From assembly GCA_023511755.1 (NCBI GenBank), contig JAIMAW010000006.1, forward strand, positions 1-17,059: 17,059 nt of DNA, in the 5' to 3' direction. This DNA comes from Candidatus Pacearchaeota archaeon (GTDB lineage Archaea; Nanobdellota; Nanobdellia; Pacearchaeales; UBA284). Within the stretch, counting starts at the first letter, position 1, and every line of letters starts with the position of its first letter. The translations under genes and the position numbers were made by a program. Of this stretch, positions 13,373-17,059 are shown one piece after another. The notes under the pieces were generated by a model that made no database searches, was not told the DNA's origin, and saw only the letters and a program-made list of their open reading frames with translations.

Positions 13373-13795
13373 ATGGCAAACATAAGATACGAAAATGCTG
13401 ATGACATCAAAAGAAAAATTGAACTTATCATTAAAGTTCTAGAGCTAAAACATATCAATCCCGCAAGAATCTACTGTATCCGGAGCCATGGCTCAAGCTC
13501 CCGTGGAATTATCGCGCGATGCCATTCCCTCCCGAAAATTATGCAGCAGGCCCTCAATACCGAGCCCGCATATGTTATCGAGGTAGTCAGTGAGAATTTT
13601 TGCAGACAGAAGGAGGATGAGCAGATAAAAACGCTTATTCACGAGCTCCTGCACATTCCCAAGACTTTTGGCGGCGGTTTCTTGCATCATAACGTCGTGA
13701 CCCGCGCGAAGATAGACAAGCTTTACAGCAAATTTAAAAACTATTTCAGAAGTTCGTCGCTGTCAAGTAAAGATATCGTCGAACAAAAGATTTAA
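13373..13795 (+). CDS. Predicted zinc metallopeptidase (COG4900-like)
   Basis: This 140-aa cytoplasmic protein contains HELLHIP at residues 90-96, an HExxH zinc site with Glu91 as the predicted base. GGGF and HH (105-106) follow, supplying the probable third ligand. The arrangement HELxHIPxxF...H is what I associate with small archaeal predicted metallopeptidases of COG4900. The N-terminal half may bind substrate. It follows the DUF167-like gene by 9 nt and has a GAGGT site 7 nt before its ATG. The substrate is unknown. The serine-rich C-terminus is not conserved in my recollection. Family call is moderately firm. Confidence 0.75.
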   Translation: MANIRYENADDIKRKIELIIKVLELKHINPARIYCIRSHGSSSRGIIARCHSLPKIMQQALNTEPAYVIEVVSENFCRQKEDEQIKTLIHELLHIPKTFGGGFLHHNVVTRAKIDKLYSKFKNYFRSSSLSSKDIVEQKI

Positions 13796-13878
13796 ATATG
13801 ACTTCGCTCTTTAAATTTTAATTAAATCGGCTAAGGTTTAATTTAATTATAAAAAATAAACTAAAAGGAGGTTATAAG
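13790..13878 (+). promoter_or_regulatory. Promoter and leader of the 41-aa basic protein gene
   Basis: Several TATA-like runs lie here: TTTAAATA at 13791-13798 overlapping the metallopeptidase stop, TTTAAA near 13811, and ATTATAAAAAA near 13846. A full Shine-Dalgarno AGGAGGT occupies 13866-13872 with ideal spacing to ATG 13879. The leader is probably 40-60 nt if one of the first two boxes is used. This contrasts with the leaderless style of its neighbours. Confidence 0.5.
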
Positions 13879-14004
13879 ATGGGAAAAGTTCTTATAAAGA
13901 ACGCAGTAAAGAGAAAGAAAGGATTCCTTTACTATGTTGATGGAAAAGGGAATGTCTGCGAAGCCAAAATGGCCCGCGGCGGAAGAAAAAAGAAAAAGAG
14001 GTAA
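13879..14004 (+). CDS. Small, very basic 41-aa protein
   Basis: The protein reads MGKVLIKNAVKRKKGFLYYV, then DGKGNVCEAKMARGG and ends RKKKKR. About a third of its residues are Lys or Arg. A short beta-hairpin (GFLYYVDGKGNVCEA) is flanked by basic ends. It therefore looks like a nucleic-acid- or ribosome-binding peptide; I cannot assign a function. I believe similar small proteins occur in other DPANN genomes, but this is memory, not a search. It has the strongest ribosome-binding site in the window (AGGAGGT, 6 nt gap) and is followed by long T-runs. It is therefore probably a highly expressed single-gene transcript. The small size is balanced by these signals, so I consider it real. Confidence 0.75.
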   Translation: MGKVLIKNAVKRKKGFLYYVDGKGNVCEAKMARGGRKKKKR

Positions 14005-14006
14005 AA

Positions 14007-14051
14007 TTCTTTTTGTTTTGTTTTGATTTTTTTTATTTTTTGCGATTTTTT
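14007..14051 (+). terminator. T-rich transcription terminator after the 41-aa gene
   Basis: Repeated T-runs (CTTTTTG, GTTTTG, GATTTTTTTTATTTTTTG, GATTTTTTG) begin just after the stop codon. Archaeal RNA polymerase terminates on such U-rich stretches without a hairpin. This is the clearest terminator in the window. Confidence 0.65.
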
Positions 14052-14075
14052 GTGATTTATATTTCTACTTTAAAC

Positions 14076-14086
14076 TTTTTAAAAGG
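14076..14086 (+). promoter_or_regulatory. TATA box for endonuclease III
   Basis: TTTTTAAAAGG is centred about 32 nt before ATG 14113, predicting a transcript start near 14106 and a very short leader. Confidence 0.4.
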
Positions 14087-14112
14087 CAGTTAATATAACT
14101 TATCATCCAAAC

Positions 14113-14775
14113 ATGAAACCTGAAAAGAAAAACATCACAAAAGTAATGAACCTTCTAGCAAAACAATTCCATTACAGCGAGAAAACCACATTGAACAGAA
14201 TGCGTTGCCAGCGCGAGGGTCCTTTCAAAATTCTTGCTTCATGCCTCCTTTCCTTGAGAACACAGGACAAAAATACTGAAAAAGTCTCTCGAGCATTGTT
14301 CAAAGTCGCCAAAACTCCAGAAGAAATAGCAAAAATGCCAATCAAGAAACTCGAGAAACTCATCTACAGCTCGGGCCATTACAAGAAAAAGGCCCGCGTT
14401 CTTAAACATGTTTCAAAGGTGCTTATTAAAAAATACAATGGAAAGGTTCCCAACAACAAAGAAGAGCTTCTTAGCATAAAGGGCATCGGCCCTAAAACTG
14501 CCAATATAGTTCTCTCATTTGCGTTTTGTCAAGATGTTCTGCCTATAGACACTCATTGTCATAGAATTCCTAATCGCCTCGGATGGGTCAAAACAACAAG
14601 CCCAGAACAAACAGAAAAAGCTCTCGAGAAAATTTTGCCAAAGTGCTATTGGCGCGAGTTCAATGCAATTTTCGTCTTGTTTGGCAAAACAATCTGCAAG
14701 CCAATTTCGCCATTTTGTAGCAAATGTCCTGTGCGAGAATACTGCAAGAGAATAGGAGTGAAAAAAAGCAGATAA
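14113..14775 (+). CDS. nth: Endonuclease III (DNA glycosylase/AP lyase)
   Basis: This base-excision repair enzyme removes oxidised pyrimidines and cuts the abasic site. The 220 residues have the helix-hairpin-helix LLSIKGIGPKTANIVL (119-134) with catalytic Lys128. Catalytic Asp146 lies in PIDTHCHRIPNRLGW. A C-terminal [4Fe-4S] site uses Cys195, 202, 205 and 211 (C-x6-C-x2-C-x5-C), as in E. coli Nth. The LLSLRTQDKNT segment at 45-55 is the family's substrate-pocket helix. Length is typical. It converges on the flavoprotein gene with 11 nt between stop codons. Confidence 0.96.
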   Translation: MKPEKKNITKVMNLLAKQFHYSEKTTLNRMRCQREGPFKILASCLLSLRTQDKNTEKVSRALFKVAKTPEEIAKMPIKKLEKLIYSSGHYKKKARVLKHVSKVLIKKYNGKVPNNKEELLSIKGIGPKTANIVLSFAFCQDVLPIDTHCHRIPNRLGWVKTTSPEQTEKALEKILPKCYWREFNAIFVLFGKTICKPISPFCSKCPVREYCKRIGVKKSR

Positions 14776-14786
14776 CTATCTTACAC

Positions 14787-15698
14787 TCACGCTGTACTAA
14801 TCCATAACCCATATTTCCTGTCGCTTTTCTTAATTTGTTTCACCATCTCCCTAGCAATATGCTTGACTAACGACAGAGTGTACGGATCGTTTTTCGCTTT
14901 TGTAGTATCGCTCCTATGCGTCTTGTCTTCATACCAGTTGACCCGATAAGCAATGCCCAAAGGCAACACCCTCATACCCATCATCACACATGCTTTCATA
15001 AGGTTAGGAGTAACATTATCTCCTTCCTTACTGACGTTTATGAAAGCGCAGAACTTGCCATAAAGCCTTTGTTTGTATTTCGCTTTTGGATTTTTGCTGT
15101 ATCTTATGGAATTCTGCAGGTTCTTGCCGTCGCCCCATAGTTCCTCGACACCGCCGTCAAGGGCGCAGAAACGCGAGAGCATTGTCTGCAACAGGGCTGG
15201 TCTCCCATAGAAGTTCGTAGCAGTCGCGAAGATTATGCCGTCAGCTTCTATTAGGGCCTTGTATACTTTCCACATGTCATCTCTCTCGGCAAATCTCCCT
15301 TTATCATGATAAATTCTAAAAAAATCTCTCTTGCTCAGAAGGTCATAGGCTTTTTCAATAGTTACGATATTCTCGTCAGTGATAAAAAATGTATCTTCTT
15401 TGAAAGGATAGCAATCGCACTGGAAACGGGTTTCATTAAAGCGGCATTGTGCTGGGCACGTGCTGTAGCACTCTTTGCAGGGCCCTATCTTAAGTTCCCT
15501 CAAGTCGATCAGTTCTGTCTGCGCACCAAGCCTTTCGGCCTCTCGAAGACAGAGCTTCAGGTAGAACAGGCTAACAGGATCCTCGCGGGCGCAATCGCCT
15601 TCGGCCCTTTTCCCAGAAGAAATACCCACTATTTTTATCGGTCCTTTGTTGATATAAATTCCTTCTTTACAGCACTTTCCATAAATTCCTCTTTTCAT
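14787..15698 (-). CDS. Cysteine-rich flavodoxin-fold protein (NADPH-dependent FMN reductase / iron-sulfur flavoprotein type)
   Basis: The 303-aa protein has a flavodoxin-like fold of the NADPH-dependent FMN reductase family. The nucleotide-binding start is IKIVGISSGKR (21-31). The FMN-contacting ADGIIFATATNFYGRPALLQTMLSRF region lies in the middle. Between them lie six cysteines (about 74, 77, 81, 85, 94, 96). This resembles the compact cluster motif of iron-sulfur flavoproteins, but the spacing C-x2-C-x3-C-x3-C-x8-C-x-C is unusual, so a zinc or modified cluster is possible. Cys9 and Cys10 are near the N-terminus. ATG 15698 is preferred over GTG 15704 because GAGGTG precedes it. It follows the cupredoxin gene by 23 nt in a two-gene operon, suggesting a redox role. 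Confidence 0.82.
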   Translation of the reverse strand: MKRGIYGKCCKEGIYINKGPIKIVGISSGKRAEGDCAREDPVSLFYLKLCLREAERLGAQTELIDLRELKIGPCKECYSTCPAQCRFNETRFQCDCYPFKEDTFFITDENIVTIEKAYDLLSKRDFFRIYHDKGRFAERDDMWKVYKALIEADGIIFATATNFYGRPALLQTMLSRFCALDGGVEELWGDGKNLQNSIRYSKNPKAKYKQRLYGKFCAFINVSKEGDNVTPNLMKACVMMGMRVLPLGIAYRVNWYEDKTHRSDTTKAKNDPYTLSLVKHIAREMVKQIKKSDRKYGLWISTA

Positions 15699-15721
15699 TT
15701 TCACCTCATTTTAATTTGAAT

Positions 15722-16111
15722 TCATTCAACTATCACAGTCCCCTTCATGTTCGGATGCAGGTGGCAGTGGTAAGGATACGTGCCGGGTTTGTTGAAGACA
15801 TAACTTACCTGCTCGCCCGGCTTTATGCTTATGTCAAACAAACCGCCCATCAAAGTGTCATCAAGCTGGTTGTTGGTTATTCTGTGGATGTGCGTACCTT
15901 CATTAATCCACGTCACTTTTGTCCCCGCATTCACCCTCAACTCCTGAGGGTTAAAAGTGAAATTCTTGATGGTCACCGTAGCTTGCAGTCTAGGCAATTC
16001 TGGTTGCTTTTCCTCTTCCTTAGGCTGTTGTTGCTCGCATCCTGCGCCAATCACGAATAAAGAAGCTACAAGCAAAAGTAATAATATCCCCTGTACGATA
16101 TAGGCCCTCAT
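15722..16111 (-). CDS. Lipoprotein cupredoxin (blue copper protein)
   Basis: This small extracytoplasmic electron carrier (129 aa) has a signal peptide with lipobox IGAGC (Cys25), so it is probably lipid-anchored. A charged linker (about 26-40) leads to a plastocyanin-like beta-barrel. The copper ligands are visible: His76 in THIHRIT, then Cys116, His119 and Met122 in the CHLHPNM motif. The strands NFTFNPQELRVNAGTKVTW and GTYPYHCHLHP are typical of the family. A TATA element (16131-16139) about 25 nt before ATG 16111 gives a leaderless start. It is the first gene of an operon with the flavoprotein. The donor or acceptor is not identified here. Confidence 0.93.
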   Translation of the reverse strand: MRAYIVQGILLLLLVASLFVIGAGCEQQQPKEEEKQPELPRLQATVTIKNFTFNPQELRVNAGTKVTWINEGTHIHRITNNQLDDTLMGGLFDISIKPGEQVSYVFNKPGTYPYHCHLHPNMKGTVIVE

Positions 16112-16130
16112 ATCTAAAAGTAGAATCTAA

Positions 16131-16139
16131 GATTTAAAT
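16131..16139 (-). promoter_or_regulatory. TATA box for the cupredoxin operon
   Basis: ATTTAAATC on the reverse strand is centred about 24-25 nt before ATG 16111. Confidence 0.5.
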
Positions 16140-16177
16140 AATTATCTAAGCAAATATCTAAGAAGACTAAAAAACCA

Positions 16178-16810
16178 TTAAAACAAAGAAGCCTGAGAGG
16201 TGTCTGAGATCTGTCGTTCTCCAGCGTATTGCTCATACTCTCTTGGATATCTCGAAATAATGCGCGCGATCTCAGCAGCAAAATTCGGGATAATCTTGCC
16301 TTTTCTAGGATAAACATTCTGGAAGCCCATTATCTCTAATCCATAGTTATCCCCGCCACGCAACCTTTTCCGGTCATTATACTGGCACTCAAATACCCAC
16401 TCGCTAGGGTGTTCAGAAAGCTCTGTAAACAATCGAGTAGCGATATCTAATTTTACCTTGTAAATCCTGTCTTTGAAAGTGGATGGCTCGTGGGGGTTCA
16501 AATTATCATATAACGGGGCATTCTTTCTAGATATTCTCTTATTCTTATTCAGCCAAGGAAAACCTATCTGAAACTCTTTCTTGAAAATTTCGTAAATATC
16601 TCGCCCCAGATCAATACTTTTTCTCTCCCTTGAGCGCCAAGAACTTGCAGCAAAGGCAATAAGCTCATCAAGATTAAGCCACGGATAAAAACCGCTCAGA
16701 GAAGGGCATTCTGCCAAGCCGTGATGGAGGCAACTGATAAAATCCTGGTTGTTTCCACTAAGCTCAATTATTAATTCTTTTGTAGGCTTTCGCCTTATCA
16801 GTTTTTCCAT
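16178..16810 (-). CDS. Hypothetical protein (210 aa)
   Basis: I do not recognise this protein. It has no signal peptide or membrane helix, so it should be cytoplasmic. The mix of helical stretches (ELIAFAASSWRSRERKS, FKDRIYKVKLDIATRLFTEL) and charged loops suggests a globular alpha/beta fold. A notable segment is EWVFECQYNDRKRLRGGDNY (about 137-156). It starts behind a TATA box 26 nt upstream of ATG 16810 and stands alone, with 66 nt between it and the cupredoxin start. Codon use looks like its neighbours. Probably real, because length and promoter agree, but without functional clues. Confidence 0.6.
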   Translation of the reverse strand: MEKLIRRKPTKELIIELSGNNQDFISCLHHGLAECPSLSGFYPWLNLDELIAFAASSWRSRERKSIDLGRDIYEIFKKEFQIGFPWLNKNKRISRKNAPLYDNLNPHEPSTFKDRIYKVKLDIATRLFTELSEHPSEWVFECQYNDRKRLRGGDNYGLEIMGFQNVYPRKGKIIPNFAAEIARIISRYPREYEQYAGERQISDTSQASLF

Positions 16811-16830
16811 GAAAATCTAAAGCAGTATGC

Positions 16831-16840
16831 CTATTTAAAT
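16831..16840 (-). promoter_or_regulatory. TATA box for the 210-aa gene
   Basis: ATTTAAATAG on the reverse strand is centred about 26 nt before ATG 16810, so the start is probably leaderless. Confidence 0.5.
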
Positions 16841-16849
16841 TTTTTGTTT

Positions 16850-17000
16850 TGTGACTATAGAGTAGTAGTGACAAAAAAACAAAGCCACATTACATTGGTT
16901 CATTTCCCCCGAATACTTGGAAGGGTTGAGTTCTAGTGCAGCTTGGCAAGATAAAACTCAAAGTCGCGAGGGCGCCGAAAAATTTTTCAACATAACAGCT
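16850..17000 (-). ncRNA. Possible small RNA in the right-hand intergenic stretch
   Basis: No convincing protein frame exists in 16811-17059. A palindromic TATA box (TTTATAAA, 17022-17029) could start a reverse transcript near 17000. The stretch 16903-16976 is richer in G and C than its surroundings. TTGAGTT (16926-16932) and AACTCAA (16955-16961) can pair, and T-runs on the reverse strand near 16872-16883 could end the RNA. The same TATA box could instead serve a plus-strand gene starting just beyond the window, so this remains a weak call. Confidence 0.2.
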
Positions 17001-17021
17001 AGGAGCGAATGGAAAGAAAAA

Positions 17022-17029
17022 TTTATAAA
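17022..17029. promoter_or_regulatory. Palindromic TATA box near the right edge
   Basis: TTTATAAA could drive a plus-strand transcript from about 17051, with its gene beyond the window edge, or a minus-strand transcript from about 17000. Orientation cannot be decided from this window. Confidence 0.4.
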
Positions 17030-17059
17030 CAGATTTGGCATAATTAATAAGATAAAAAG

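Noticed and set aside
16841..16885. Inverted A/T-rich arms around 16844-16882 as a terminator hairpin
   Set aside because: The arms differ in length and consist mostly of A or T runs, so pairing is imperfect and could arise by composition alone.
1..17059. CRISPR arrays, insertion sequences, phage or toxin-antitoxin genes
   Set aside because: No regularly spaced direct repeats, transposase motifs or integrase motifs were seen on either strand. The tRNA genes show no duplicated 3' ends that would mark an integrated element.

Overview
This window is a compact archaeal chromosome segment. The archaeal hallmarks are aEF-2 with an intact diphthamide motif, aIF2-beta, aIF1A, a Dim2/Pno1-type KH protein, archaeal-type S7 and S12, the N-terminus of transcription factor TFS, an ER-type signal peptidase, COG2108-like and DUF424 proteins, an intron-containing tRNA-Ile, and TATA boxes about 26 nt upstream of many start codons. 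Very short intergenic spacers, many leaderless genes, small orphan proteins and an aEF-2 with an altered P-loop suggest a DPANN lineage, perhaps near Woesearchaeota/Pacearchaeota. That placement is inference from family memory, not a computed phylogeny. No IS element, phage gene, CRISPR array or rRNA gene was found.

Layout. 1-85: N-terminus of TFS (minus), leaving the window. 186-5903 (minus): transcription runs from 5903 downwards through a small membrane-anchored protein with two GWN-type repeats, a large surface protein with Fn3-like domains, a membrane-anchored ATPase-less Lon-type (S16) protease, a COG2108-like radical SAM protein and a Trm5-family tRNA methyltransferase. A signal peptidase I with its own promoter follows. 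5951-6133: an 18-bp palindrome and tRNA-Ile(GAT) with an 89-nt intron. 6188-6867: a 77-aa orphan and a parvulin, divergently transcribed from overlapping TATA boxes, then tRNA-Asn(GTT).

6918-11084 (minus) is a translation block: aEF-2, aIF2-beta, DUF424, aIF1A and Dim2, with promoters before aEF-2, aIF2-beta, aIF1A and Dim2. A plus-strand gene for a secreted protein (11202-11882) separates aEF-2 from the rest of the str cluster. That cluster is S12, an unrecognised 87-aa protein, then S7 (13162-11889), joined by near-identical stop/start junctions with internal Shine-Dalgarno sites.

13214-14775 (plus): a shortened DUF167-like protein, a COG4900-like metallopeptidase, a 41-aa very basic protein with the best ribosome-binding site in the window, and endonuclease III. 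S12 and the DUF167-like gene appear to share one palindromic TATA box. 14787-16810 (minus): an orphan protein, then a lipoprotein cupredoxin and a cysteine-rich flavoprotein in a two-gene operon. 16811-17059 has no gene but may hold a small RNA.

Two modes of translation start are visible. First genes of transcripts are mostly leaderless (TATA centre 24-28 nt before ATG), while several internal operon genes carry GGAG/GAGG sites. The strongest candidates for new biology are the 87-aa protein embedded in the S12-S7 operon, the surface-protein/Lon-like protease operon, the shared TATA box and the altered aEF-2 GTPase motifs.
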